The position numbers and the translations under genes were made by a program. The notes beneath the pieces are model-generated. The model did no database searches and had not been told where the DNA came from. It saw nothing but the letters and a program-made list of their open reading frames with translations. Below, piece by piece: positions 45,967-54,948 of a DNA stretch of 64,000 nt. Source of the stretch: Rhodanobacter sp. DHG33. Its GTDB lineage: Bacteria > Pseudomonadota > Gammaproteobacteria > Xanthomonadales > Rhodanobacteraceae. Within the stretch, counting starts at the first letter, position 1. Each line of letters begins with the position of its first letter. Location: the NCBI RefSeq assembly GCF_014843005.1, contig NZ_JACYXM010000001.1, positions 62,001 to 126,000 of the forward strand, in the 5' to 3' direction.

Positions 45967-47004
45967 TCAATCCTCCGGCTCGGCAGGTCGGCCCGCCGCC
46001 AGCTCGCGAATGAAATGCAGCTTCAGCAGCAGCTTTTTCATGCCCTCCACGTCGAGCTGTTGCGTGTTGGCTGACGTGTAGTCGCCGGCTTCGCTCACGC
46101 GTTGCTCGCCGTGTTCGAAGAATGCCCCGTAGTTGAGGTCGCGCCGGTCCGGCGGGATCCGGTAGTAGTCGCCAAGATCTTCAGCACGCGCCATGCCCTC
46201 GCGGCTAACCAGGGTTTCGTGCTTTTTCTCGCCGTGACGGGTGCCGATGATCTTGATCGGGTGCTCGGGCTTCTTCAGCAGCTCGCGCAACGCGCAGGCC
46301 AGCGTATGCACCGTTGCGGCTGGCGCCTTCTGCACGAAGATGTCACCGCTGTTGCCGTGCTCGAACGCATACACCACAAGCTCGACCGCATCATCCAGCG
46401 TCATCATGAATCGCGTCATGTCGGGATCGGTGATCGAAATTGGCGTGTCCGACAGGATCTGCTGCACGAACAGCGGGATCACCGAACCGCGTGAAGCCAT
46501 GACATTGCCGTAGCGAGTCCCGCAGATCATCGTCTTGCCAGGATCCACATTGCGTCCCTTGGCGATGAACACCTTCTCCATCATCGCCTTGGATATCCCC
46601 ATGGCATTGATGGGATAGACAGCCTTGTCCGTACTGAGGCAGATGACCTTGCGCACACCGCACCGGATCGCCGCTTCGGTGATGTTCTCGGCCCCCAGGA
46701 CGTTGGTCTTCACCGCCTCCATCGGATAGAACTCGCACGACGGCACCTGCTTCAAGGCCGCAGCGTGGAACACGAAATCCACCCCGCGCATGGCGCCGGT
46801 CACGCTCGCCAAATCACGCACGTCGCCGATGTAGAACTTCAACTTGTCAGACAAGTAATGCTTGCGCATATCGTCCTGCTTCTTTTCATCGCGGCTGAAG
46901 ATGCGTATTTCACGAATACCCGTCTCAAGGAACCTGTTGACGACCGCATGTCCGAACGATCCGGTACCGCCCGTCACCAGCAATGTCTTGTCATCAAATA
47001 TCAT
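45967..47004 (-). CDS. UDP-GlcNAc 4,6-dehydratase/5-epimerase (WbjB/FnlA/CapE-like)
   Basis: A 345-residue extended-fold dehydratase starting the UDP-N-acetyl-L-fucosamine pathway from UDP-GlcNAc. It has the NAD site LLVTGGTGSFGHAV, STDKAVYPINAMGISKAMME (Met-x3-Lys instead of Tyr-x3-Lys, as in inverting members) and TRYGNVMASRGSVIP. The ATG at 47004 has AGGA upstream. With the next two genes it makes the complete three-enzyme cassette. Confidence 0.93.
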   Translation of the reverse strand: MIFDDKTLLVTGGTGSFGHAVVNRFLETGIREIRIFSRDEKKQDDMRKHYLSDKLKFYIGDVRDLASVTGAMRGVDFVFHAAALKQVPSCEFYPMEAVKTNVLGAENITEAAIRCGVRKVICLSTDKAVYPINAMGISKAMMEKVFIAKGRNVDPGKTMICGTRYGNVMASRGSVIPLFVQQILSDTPISITDPDMTRFMMTLDDAVELVVYAFEHGNSGDIFVQKAPAATVHTLACALRELLKKPEHPIKIIGTRHGEKKHETLVSREGMARAEDLGDYYRIPPDRRDLNYGAFFEHGEQRVSEAGDYTSANTQQLDVEGMKKLLLKLHFIRELAAGRPAEPED

Positions 47005-47074
47005 TTGCGTCCTACTTTGGAGGGACAAGCCTCAACCATAACAACTCTACAGCGCCAAGCCGTCGCTTCAACCT

Positions 47075-48241
47075 TCAAGGGCGTAGACCGCGGCACCGCG
47101 ACGACGCTAGCACACGGTCATAAATCTCGAGTGTCTTATCCGCAATGTTTTCAGGCGAAAACTCGGCGGCCAAATTACGTGCAGCGTGTCCGATCCGTTG
47201 TCGCAGCTCGGGTGAATCAATGAGCCGCCCAATCCGCTCGGCCATCGCCTCACTATCTTCAACGGGGACCACAAAGCCGGACTCACCATCCACGACATAC
47301 CGCGCCACATCGCCTACATCGGTGGACACAACCGGTTTTGCCATCGCCATGGCTTCCCACAACGACATGCCCCAACTTTCCGAAAGCGAGGCACATACAT
47401 AGACATCAACACGTTTCAGAATGGGACGTACATCTGCCCGCCCACCCAAAAAGCATATGTCATTTAGCCCAACCTGATCCGCAAGCACTTTCAGATGATC
47501 TGCATAATGCCTCTGGCGCTGAAACACGGGACCTATTACAACGACACGCACAAAGCGCCCACTATTATTTAGCAACGCAGCTGCACGAATAATTGTTTCA
47601 ATGCCCTTTACAGGATTTACATTTCCTATCGTACCAATGACGAAGCCGTCGCCAAACAAGTCAGCCGGCTCTTCATCAACACACGGTGGCGATTCCGGAT
47701 CGTACTCGTGAATGTCAACTGGTGGCTGCACTATGGCAGAAGGTCGATTGTTGGTCACGTACCTGCCATAGTATTCCTTCACTCTTTGTCCAGTATAAAT
47801 AAATCCAGCCGCTAAAGGCTGGACAGCTCGAAATAGCCAGCGTATCCACCCTGGCATGAGCGTATCGTTCAAATGCCATACACACGGTATGCCGGCTAGT
47901 TGTGACGCAATGACGGCCTTTATCTGCCAACTACCACCAGACGCATGAACCAGGTCAATTCGTTCACACCGAAAAAGTCGCGCAAGTTTGATTACCTCAC
48001 TCGGAAATAACGCCACATATGCAATTGCGACTCGCCATTCCCGAGTAATGCGGGTGAGAGCAATTACACGACAGGGGATGCCGAGTGCCACACATTTTTC
48101 ATAGAAAGCACCCGAATTATCTCTCGACATTACGACAAGTGTATCGACGCGCCCAATCAAGGCAGCAGCCACACGCATAATCCTTATCTGCGGGCCGCCC
48201 AGCTTGCCTTCTTCAATGACGTTAGCGACCCTTAACACCAC
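47075..48241 (-). CDS. GT4 glycosyltransferase
   Basis: A 388-residue retaining GT-B transferase. It has the N-terminal acceptor domain (ANVIEEGKLGGPQIRIMRVA), IGTIGNVNPVKGIETIIRAA and the nucleotide-binding E-x7-E segment ESWGMSLWEAMAMAKPVV. GTG at 48241 (or the next GTG) is the start, with GGAAGG upstream. Base composition is noticeably more AT-rich than in the flanking core genes. Sugar donor unknown. Confidence 0.88.
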   Translation of the reverse strand: MVLRVANVIEEGKLGGPQIRIMRVAAALIGRVDTLVVMSRDNSGAFYEKCVALGIPCRVIALTRITREWRVAIAYVALFPSEVIKLARLFRCERIDLVHASGGSWQIKAVIASQLAGIPCVWHLNDTLMPGWIRWLFRAVQPLAAGFIYTGQRVKEYYGRYVTNNRPSAIVQPPVDIHEYDPESPPCVDEEPADLFGDGFVIGTIGNVNPVKGIETIIRAAALLNNSGRFVRVVVIGPVFQRQRHYADHLKVLADQVGLNDICFLGGRADVRPILKRVDVYVCASLSESWGMSLWEAMAMAKPVVSTDVGDVARYVVDGESGFVVPVEDSEAMAERIGRLIDSPELRQRIGHAARNLAAEFSPENIADKTLEIYDRVLASSRCRGLRP

Positions 48242-48335
48242 CAGCTCATTTCCTTCCGTAGGTCAATTACTAATGCCGCTACAACAATCACGCGGCACGC
48301 ACTGTTAGCGCATCACTTAGAGGGCTCTTAAAAAG

Positions 48336-49202
48336 TTAGTGAATATTGTGGGCCTTCATGAAAGCCTCCGTTTGAACAAACCAAGGCATCTTGGCATCGA
48401 ACTTAGGATATTTAGTTTCCTCGTCTGAACCTGAACACGCCCAGCGTGGAGACCACAAAATCACCCCATCGACTATTGGATAGAGTGTCTCCAACTCGCT
48501 TCGCCAGACCGATGCCGGCAGAAATTGTGCGCCCAGCGATCCCTGCTTGCATCCCGCATGCGGCGCATTGTACTGCGGCCACACATACGCATAAATCGGC
48601 TTGCCTGGAGCCTCCTGCCGCAAGAGCTGAACGATCAGTTTCGCCTCCTTTGCCCATGCCGCAGCATCCGCCCCATGTGTGTAGAGCATCGGCGTCAGGA
48701 AATCGATGTGATCCACCAGCGGCTTCGCGTCCGACTGATAAATTCTCCAAACGGCGGATGGCGCAGGCTTGTTAAACATACTGACTTTGCTTTGCGGATT
48801 GAGCCGCTTGAACTCTTGTAGCGCTTTTGCATACTTCTGCATTGCGGCAGGATTCCAGCCCCACGTCTCCATATCCAAAACAACCAGCTCACCAGGATTC
48901 TTTCCCGCCGATTGCGCTGCATTATCTACCTTTTCCATACTGAACTGACGATCGTTTGAATGCGACGCAGGCGGATCATCCAGATCCGCCTCATAAATAG
49001 TTTTTATGGATCTAATTCCATAGGCGCTTAAATCGGGAGTGCCGTCATAGGCTACAGAATTGAAGACACTGAATGGCTTTGCGGTGGCTGGAAACGCGGC
49101 CGCCGTCGTCGCAACGAGATTCAGAGCCAGAGTGATTGCGGCCAAAGGAAAAGCCACCCGAGGCCAAGAGGCAAGCTTCACCAAACTACGTAGTGCACTC
49201 AT
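48336..49202 (-). CDS. Exported TIM-barrel-like protein, possible glycan hydrolase
   Basis: A 288-residue protein with an N-terminal signal peptide (start MSALRSLVK, cleavage near AAAFPATA). The barrel-like pattern includes VVLDMETWGWNP, VSMFNKPAP, IDFLTPMLYTHGAD, PIYAYVWPQYN and VILWSPRWA, with acidic residues at strand ends as in glycoside hydrolases. I cannot assign a family. The ATG at 49202 follows GAGGAG. Its place between transferase genes suggests it trims, releases or edits the polysaccharide in the periplasm. Confidence 0.7.
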   Translation of the reverse strand: MSALRSLVKLASWPRVAFPLAAITLALNLVATTAAAFPATAKPFSVFNSVAYDGTPDLSAYGIRSIKTIYEADLDDPPASHSNDRQFSMEKVDNAAQSAGKNPGELVVLDMETWGWNPAAMQKYAKALQEFKRLNPQSKVSMFNKPAPSAVWRIYQSDAKPLVDHIDFLTPMLYTHGADAAAWAKEAKLIVQLLRQEAPGKPIYAYVWPQYNAPHAGCKQGSLGAQFLPASVWRSELETLYPIVDGVILWSPRWACSGSDEETKYPKFDAKMPWFVQTEAFMKAHNIH

Positions 49203-49385
49203 TTTGTTTACACTCCTCAGTGTTAGCACGCAAGACAGTACACCAGTCATGTTTGACGCTAGCCACACCATATCATGAGAAAGTCATCGCCTGGTTAAGA
49301 CTCCGCCCGAAGTGCAAGCTGACGTAGCACAGACAGAACTATCGATCGCCACTCTCCCATGATTCACTTTATGTTAGTTGTTGTT

Positions 49386-50510
49386 TCACTCTTTCCAAGG
49401 CGGTTCGGGCTTACCCGATTTACCTTCTGCATGCGACAGAATCGCAAGTAGATATCGAGCACCCTCATCACTACCCAAAGACCGAGCCCAGTTTGCAAGC
49501 GTCAATCGCTCTGCATATTTGGGTGGCCCTAACGAAATTTGCCGAGACAGTAAACCTACAAGGCCGTGGATATCGCCATTACGGAACACCCCACCAACCC
49601 CACTCGCCAGCACAGCTTCACTCGCACCACAAGTGTCACTACAAATAACCGGTGTGCCAGCCATCAAGGCTTCCGATACTACTGCTCCCCAGCCATCGTG
49701 GCGGCTAGGGAGCACTAGGCAGTCGGCGGCAGCCATACTTTGCCGCGCCAACTCACCGTACAACCGTCCAGCCCACTGAAGCCTGTTGCCAAGGCATCGT
49801 TCAGCATGCGCCCGAAGATCGATGTCAAGGGGCCCATTACCTATGACCTGCAGCCGGGACTGACGAGCAAGCTGAGCCGGCAAAGCCGCCATTGCATCAA
49901 TTAACAGATCCAGACGTTTTCGATCAATGAATTGCCCTGCAAACAACACAGTGAAAGACTGTGTACTCTCTGTTTTTGGAGCAACCGTTTGCGAGCATGA
50001 ACTCGCGGGCTCCAAGAAATAAGCGAATGGGAAAATTTTGGCAACAAGTACGCCGCGTGCGCGCACCCAATCGGAAGTTCCTCGGCCAATTGCCAAAACT
50101 CCCGCCAATCGCCGCCTATTGCGATAAAACACACTGCGATACAATAGTTGTCGAGCGCCGCCTAGCAATCCGGCGTTATTCAGCGACTCCATCATTACCC
50201 AATATTGTAAACTCCGCCGCGCAAGCGCGGCTTGTGCAACACCAACAAGACCATTTCCCCGTATGCCCTGAACGAGATGGATTGCTTCGCCTGGCGCTTC
50301 GTTTGCCAGGCGCGCCATTGCGATGGCCGAATCAGCCAACCGAAGGTCGACGCCCGGTAGCTGCGGCACTTGCCAGCCCAATCGCGCCCGATCTTCACTC
50401 ATTTCTTGCGCCGCAACATAGGTCACCCGACAGCCCATACGTGCCAGCGCGATAGCAAGAGCTGCCATGTGCGGGCTAATCATGTTCTGCCAGAACCAGA
50501 TGTTCGTCAT
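49386..50510 (-). CDS. GT4 glycosyltransferase
   Basis: A 374-residue GT-B transferase with FTVLFAGQFIDRKRLDLLID and the donor-binding HDGWGAVVSEALMAGTPVIC. The ATG at 50510 overlaps the stop of the polymerase gene by four bases, so the two are coupled. It should act on the cytoplasmic side of the inner membrane in building the repeat unit. Donor sugar unknown. Confidence 0.87.
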   Translation of the reverse strand: MTNIWFWQNMISPHMAALAIALARMGCRVTYVAAQEMSEDRARLGWQVPQLPGVDLRLADSAIAMARLANEAPGEAIHLVQGIRGNGLVGVAQAALARRSLQYWVMMESLNNAGLLGGARQLLYRSVFYRNRRRLAGVLAIGRGTSDWVRARGVLVAKIFPFAYFLEPASSCSQTVAPKTESTQSFTVLFAGQFIDRKRLDLLIDAMAALPAQLARQSRLQVIGNGPLDIDLRAHAERCLGNRLQWAGRLYGELARQSMAAADCLVLPSRHDGWGAVVSEALMAGTPVICSDTCGASEAVLASGVGGVFRNGDIHGLVGLLSRQISLGPPKYAERLTLANWARSLGSDEGARYLLAILSHAEGKSGKPEPPWKE

Positions 50511-51874
50511 CCCGACGTCTCTTCCAAGAGCGGGAGTGGCACCGACGTCGCCCATGTAATGAGGATTAGAACCAACATGCCCATGCCACTGGGCGAAAAC
50601 AGCGTCGCTTCACCCATGTTTTCCAGGAGTGCAGTCATACACACCATCATGGCGATCATGCCTCCGCGTCGAACCGCTCTGCGTAACAGCATCCAAATCC
50701 AAACCAACACGGCTATCAATCCAAATATACCTAACTGCTCCCATGCCGCAATGTAGATATTTCCATTCTCTACTGGAGCACCGATTGGAAGACCAAATAG
50801 AGGGTCGCGCTGAATCACAAAGTCATCCGAGTCGGGATCAATGCCGAACCCAATTCCCTGGAAGGGCCTCTCAGCAATATTCGCCAACATCGGAATAATC
50901 AATTTGCCACGCGAATTGTCGTACACCTCATCCAAATTGGTGGTTGTACCTCGCTTGACAATATAGGTGTGTACTACCTTCCCTAGGAGCGGACCGGCAC
51001 CAATCGCTCCGATCAAAACCAGCACTACCGCCAATTGGATGCGCCTGTTGCGGAAGCCGGGAACAAAGTCCCCTCTGCGTCGGCGTGCAATCCACGGCCC
51101 CACGACCACCGAAACTATCAGCGCCAATATCAACGCAAGACCAGCGGTACGAGCTTGGGACAAAATGACCGAAATTACAGCAATGGAAAAAATTACCACA
51201 TTCGACGTAACAACTTTTCGTTCAGCCAGAATGCGTCCACCCGCCCACGCCGCTAACAAGCCAACCGTCAATCCGAAAGCTTGCGGTTGATTCAAAATCC
51301 CTTGGAAACCCGCTCCATTCTTCAGATATCCAAGTGTCGTGGGAAGCAAAGGCAGACTGACCAACATAAGCACTACCAAGCCACCAAATAGCTGGCGCTC
51401 GAGGCGCAACCGATCCTGGTAGCGGAGCCCCTCCCAGGCAGCCAATAATGTGCATACAGTTACAGTCCATGAAATCGCCTTTAATAAAGAAACGGCTGGC
51501 ATTTCGCTGAAGAACAATGAATGGACAATGATCCCACCACCTAAAAGCAGCGTTGCAAATACGCTACCGCGAATCATCGACGACTGTACGCCAGAAGATC
51601 GCATGCCAGCCATCACGACAGACAGCATAGCGCCGGCCTCGACCGCAAACCTGCCAACCGCCGCAACGTTCGGTTGAACAGCAATGCCGGGGCTCAGCAC
51701 GCTGAGGAGCCAGGACAACGCCAATGCCTGGATTGCTTGCGCGCGCCCGAGCATCGCATAAAGCGATAGCAAAAAGAGACTCAGCAACCCAGTCGCCGAC
51801 GAGGCAATGTAGCCGGCCAGGACCAGAAGCACCACGCACGCCTCAACGAGGTTCTTTGTCCGTCTAGTGAACAT
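50507..51874 (-). CDS. O-antigen polymerase/ligase-family membrane protein (Wzy-like)
   Basis: A 455-residue protein with ten or more helices and a large periplasmic loop (about residues 310-370, HTYIVKRGTTTNLDEVYDNS onward) containing the FQGIGFGIDPDSD segment. The SQARTAGLALILA and NSRGKLIIPML motifs fit the Wzy/WaaL fold. In this locus it is the only candidate polymerase. The ATG at 51874 follows GGGAGCGGGG. The gene before it is a decayed acetyltransferase whose end it overlaps. Confidence 0.85.
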   Translation of the reverse strand: MFTRRTKNLVEACVVLLVLAGYIASSATGLLSLFLLSLYAMLGRAQAIQALALSWLLSVLSPGIAVQPNVAAVGRFAVEAGAMLSVVMAGMRSSGVQSSMIRGSVFATLLLGGGIIVHSLFFSEMPAVSLLKAISWTVTVCTLLAAWEGLRYQDRLRLERQLFGGLVVLMLVSLPLLPTTLGYLKNGAGFQGILNQPQAFGLTVGLLAAWAGGRILAERKVVTSNVVIFSIAVISVILSQARTAGLALILALIVSVVVGPWIARRRRGDFVPGFRNRRIQLAVVLVLIGAIGAGPLLGKVVHTYIVKRGTTTNLDEVYDNSRGKLIIPMLANIAERPFQGIGFGIDPDSDDFVIQRDPLFGLPIGAPVENGNIYIAAWEQLGIFGLIAVLVWIWMLLRRAVRRGGMIAMMVCMTALLENMGEATLFSPSGMGMLVLILITWATSVPLPLLEETSG

Positions 51875-52283
51875 TTGCTGCCCCGCTCCCGCCCATGTGA
51901 AGTGCCCTGATTGCACACTCTCTCACTTCTTCTACGCCTCCCTGGATGGTGGCGCAGACGTCGGCCCAAGCTCCAACACTCCTGATAGGTATGGAATAAC
52001 CCGGTCTGACAGTTACCTTGCACCCTCCTCCTCGCATCTGGGTGCCGGCAATTAGGCTCACGCAGGGAGCAGTATCGGCATCATCGCCAATACGAACGGC
52101 GGCATCACCGCCAGCCACAAGCACTTCATGATCAATCCATAGTCCGAGCCCGATCTCCAGACCTCCGGCCAACCAGAAACGCGCACTTGAAGCAGCAAGT
52201 ACACGGTCGCCCACCGGTGCTCGTGCCCAGCGCAGCAATGAACGCCTCACGGCAAACAACCGTGTGGGCGGCAACAACGGCAC
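51864..52283 (-). pseudogene. Decayed hexapeptide acetyltransferase
   Basis: The reading frame matches the intact acetyltransferase at 56294-56815 through LLPPTR-FA, LLRWA, SSARFWL-G-LEIG-G-WI and HEVLVAGG. However, the catalytic His is Gln (GTQ for GTH), the last coils of the beta-helix are scrambled and the end is missing. The start codon region is out of frame with the counterpart. It directly follows the wzx gene, just as the intact copy follows a wzx remnant. It is most likely non-functional. Confidence 0.8.
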
Positions 52284-52316
52284 GAGATGGCTGTAAACAT
52301 CGTATGCATCGGTGCG

Positions 52317-53570
52317 CTATGCCTCCCGGAAAACACGAAAAATAGTCATCATCAGCATGACTGCACCTGCACACGCGTATGCAACCAGCGCCCACTCCAC
52401 ACTCCGGTGCGAACTAGGCAACAGTATTCCAAGAAGAACGAGCAGCCACACAACGGTGATGATCAGCCATGACATGTGTCGGCCGCGCCCAACCAAAGCG
52501 TTGCCCAAGGCGTTCGCTGGGGAATTGATTACGCCCACCCCCAAGAAACAGGCAACAACCAGCGTATCTCCTGCATACCGGCTGCCATAGAGCAGAATCA
52601 GCTTGGACGCAAACAAAAATCCCAATGCCGCAATACTGAGCGACATCGCAGCATTAATTGTCCCGACCCATTTCAGGAGCCGACGTAGACCCTCGTGTGT
52701 CTCACGCACCATGCGCGAGAACGTGACTCTGGTCATTTGGTTTGGTAGCAACAAGCCCAGAGCGAGCCATTGCATGCCAATAGTGAAAACCGCGAATTGT
52801 TTGTCGCCCGCGCTTGCCATGATCAGCCGGCCCACCACCCAGGTCGCCGAGCCGCTGATCAGCGAAACTGCGAACATTGCGCCGACAAGGGAACCCAGTT
52901 CATGCAGGCTTTGCTTGTCCCAGCGAATGGATGCCTTGAGGCGCTCCCAACCAGTCTGATGAACGGTAATCGCAGTGGTACCGGCGAGATGCAAACCGAA
53001 TGCCGCAACAATCGCCCACATGCCAATGGTGGGATTGCGAGTGGCCGCGGCCCATCCAGTAAGCGCCAGCAGACACACAGCCGACCCAATGGAGACAATG
53101 GCCGACGACCGGAAAGCCTCAAGCCCCACGATGGCGCCACCAATCACCGCATCAAGCACACAGACCGCCACACCCACGCTAATGGCAAGGATTGGGATAT
53201 CACGTCCGGCAGTAAGCCAGCCCAGTGGTGCAATGCTGAGGATCATGAAGGCAGCGACAGCCACTACGACATTGACGCACAGCAGTGTGCCGAGCGGGAA
53301 GGCTCCCGTACCATCGTCGTTGCGTGAGGCAGCGAAGAAGCGTGAAGCAGCAACGGCCAAGCCCATGGTCGCATAGGTAGCCAGCATGTTGACCGTCATC
53401 TGGAAATAGGAATAAGTCGCAAAATCCCTGGTTGCAAACGATCTCGCTAGCAAGATCGTAGCGAGTGCAAGACTCCCTCGCTGTGCAAGGTGGTTGACAA
53501 GAGACCATATCGCATTGGCCGCGAGTAACCGGCGGCTCACGGAGTCACCGCCGCTTGTCCACTGCAGCAT
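52317..53570 (-). CDS. Wzx-type polysaccharide flippase
   Basis: A 417-residue integral membrane protein with about twelve helices, of the MATE/MVF-like polysaccharide transporter family (LAQRGSLALATILLARSF near the N-terminus). It would flip undecaprenyl-linked repeat units for Wzy. The start is uncertain: ATG at 53570 is preceded not by a ribosome binding site but by a run of nine Cs on the coding strand (53582-53574). Longer in-frame starts exist at 53663 and 53681, and a GTG lies inside. The slippery tract could allow phase variation. Confidence 0.85.
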   Translation of the reverse strand: MLQWTSGGDSVSRRLLAANAIWSLVNHLAQRGSLALATILLARSFATRDFATYSYFQMTVNMLATYATMGLAVAASRFFAASRNDDGTGAFPLGTLLCVNVVVAVAAFMILSIAPLGWLTAGRDIPILAISVGVAVCVLDAVIGGAIVGLEAFRSSAIVSIGSAVCLLALTGWAAATRNPTIGMWAIVAAFGLHLAGTTAITVHQTGWERLKASIRWDKQSLHELGSLVGAMFAVSLISGSATWVVGRLIMASAGDKQFAVFTIGMQWLALGLLLPNQMTRVTFSRMVRETHEGLRRLLKWVGTINAAMSLSIAALGFLFASKLILLYGSRYAGDTLVVACFLGVGVINSPANALGNALVGRGRHMSWLIITVVWLLVLLGILLPSSHRSVEWALVAYACAGAVMLMMTIFRVFREA

Positions 53571-53797
53571 CGCGGGGGGGGGCAGACCGATAGATAGGGC
53601 ATATATATCAAAGGCAATGCAGGAGGCCGAGGTGAAGTACCCACGAAGGTCGGGAGTCGCCATACGCGGCCATGACGACATTCACCGTGCGACCGCGCAT
53701 GTTGCTATTGGGATGCTGTCCGTTAATTACGCAAACACGGGCATGCCCCCCCATGAGCTAGCCTTCGTTCATCACAAACCCACTGCAGACGCAGTCA

Positions 53798-54946
53798 TTA
53801 ACTCCATTTCACGCGCGGCATGATTCTGCCAGCCACGATCCGATCCTTGTTTTCCATGACCCGTTTCAACATTGCGGTGATGACATCATCGGTCATGTAG
53901 TGTGGCTTCAGACCCAGCTCCATCAAACCTGAGTGGGCCGGATTGTAGTAGTGGTTTTCCTTTTCCTTGCGAGGGTTTGGGATGGACTTGATGGTGACAT
54001 TCAGCCCCATTTCATCGCCCACCTTCTTGATACGATCCGCCGCCTGATTGACGCTGAAGGTTTCCGTCAGTTGATTGAAAATGCGCAACTCACCCCTCTT
54101 GGCGGGGTTGCTTGCTGCCAGGCCAACACATTGCAAGGTGTCCCGCAAGTTCAAATAACCGCGGATCTGGCCACCAGCGCCATACACCGTCAGCGGAATA
54201 CCCGCCACGGCCTGCACGAGGAAGCGGTTGACAAGAGTGCCAAAGATGTCGTCGTAATGGAAATTGGGGCACAGCCGCGGATCGAGGTCGGCTTCATCGG
54301 TGGACAAGCCATAGACTGGTCCCTGCATGAGGTCGGTCACGCGCAACCCGAAGGTACGCACGTAGAACCACAACAGGTCGGTATCCATCACCTTGGTGGT
54401 GTGGTACAGCGAACCGGCCGCACGCGGAAACAGGAAGGTGTCCTTACGCCCCTTGTGTTCGACTTCCAGCCAACCTTCCTCGATGTCGATGTTGGGCGTG
54501 CCGTATTCGCCCATGGTGCCCAACTTGACGATATGACAATCGGGCACGATGTCCTTGACTGCGTGGATGCAGTTGAAGGTGACGTTGAGGTTATTGTTGA
54601 AGGTTTCACGCGCTTCCCTGAAACCACGCATGGAGTACGGCGCGGACGGCTGTTCGGCGTAGTGGATGATGGTTTCCGGCCCGAATTCGCGCACGATGTC
54701 GAACATTACACCCGGGTCAGCGAGATCGGCGATGTGGACCTTGATGGTGTGACCGGATACGGCATGGAAGACACGCGCGCGTTCCGAAAGGCTGGGCGTG
54801 GCGATGAGCGCCTCACTGTCGGTGGCTTCGGCGATTTGGCGACGAAGATAATTGTCCACTACGCACACTTCGTGGCCGGCGGCCGCAAAGTTCATGGCCG
54901 TGGGCCAGCCTAGATAGCCGTCGCCGCCCAGAATCAGTACACGCAT
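53798..54946 (-). CDS. sqdB: UDP-sulfoquinovose synthase-like protein (SqdB/SQD1)
   Basis: A 382-residue extended SDR protein closely resembling SQD1/SqdB, which makes UDP-sulfoquinovose from UDP-glucose and sulfite. The NAD site is ILGGDGYLGWPTA. Further diagnostic segments are EQPSAPYSMR, KLGTMGEYGTPNIDIEEG, and NPAHSGLMELGLKPHY near the C-terminus. Thr144, Tyr181 and Lys185 correspond to the catalytic residues of plant SQD1, one position earlier. Sulfolipid genes (sqdC, sqdD, sqdX) are absent, and the setting is a polysaccharide locus. An APS-reductase-type gene lies 3 kb upstream in the same direction. Confidence 0.88.
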   Translation of the reverse strand: MRVLILGGDGYLGWPTAMNFAAAGHEVCVVDNYLRRQIAEATDSEALIATPSLSERARVFHAVSGHTIKVHIADLADPGVMFDIVREFGPETIIHYAEQPSAPYSMRGFREARETFNNNLNVTFNCIHAVKDIVPDCHIVKLGTMGEYGTPNIDIEEGWLEVEHKGRKDTFLFPRAAGSLYHTTKVMDTDLLWFYVRTFGLRVTDLMQGPVYGLSTDEADLDPRLCPNFHYDDIFGTLVNRFLVQAVAGIPLTVYGAGGQIRGYLNLRDTLQCVGLAASNPAKRGELRIFNQLTETFSVNQAADRIKKVGDEMGLNVTIKSIPNPRKEKENHYYNPAHSGLMELGLKPHYMTDDVITAMLKRVMENKDRIVAGRIMPRVKWS

Positions 54947-54948
54947 GT

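Noticed and set aside
53571-53797. Small frames in the gap between wzx and the sqdB-like gene
   Set aside because: They lack start signals and motifs. The region is better explained as the leader of wzx with a C-tract.
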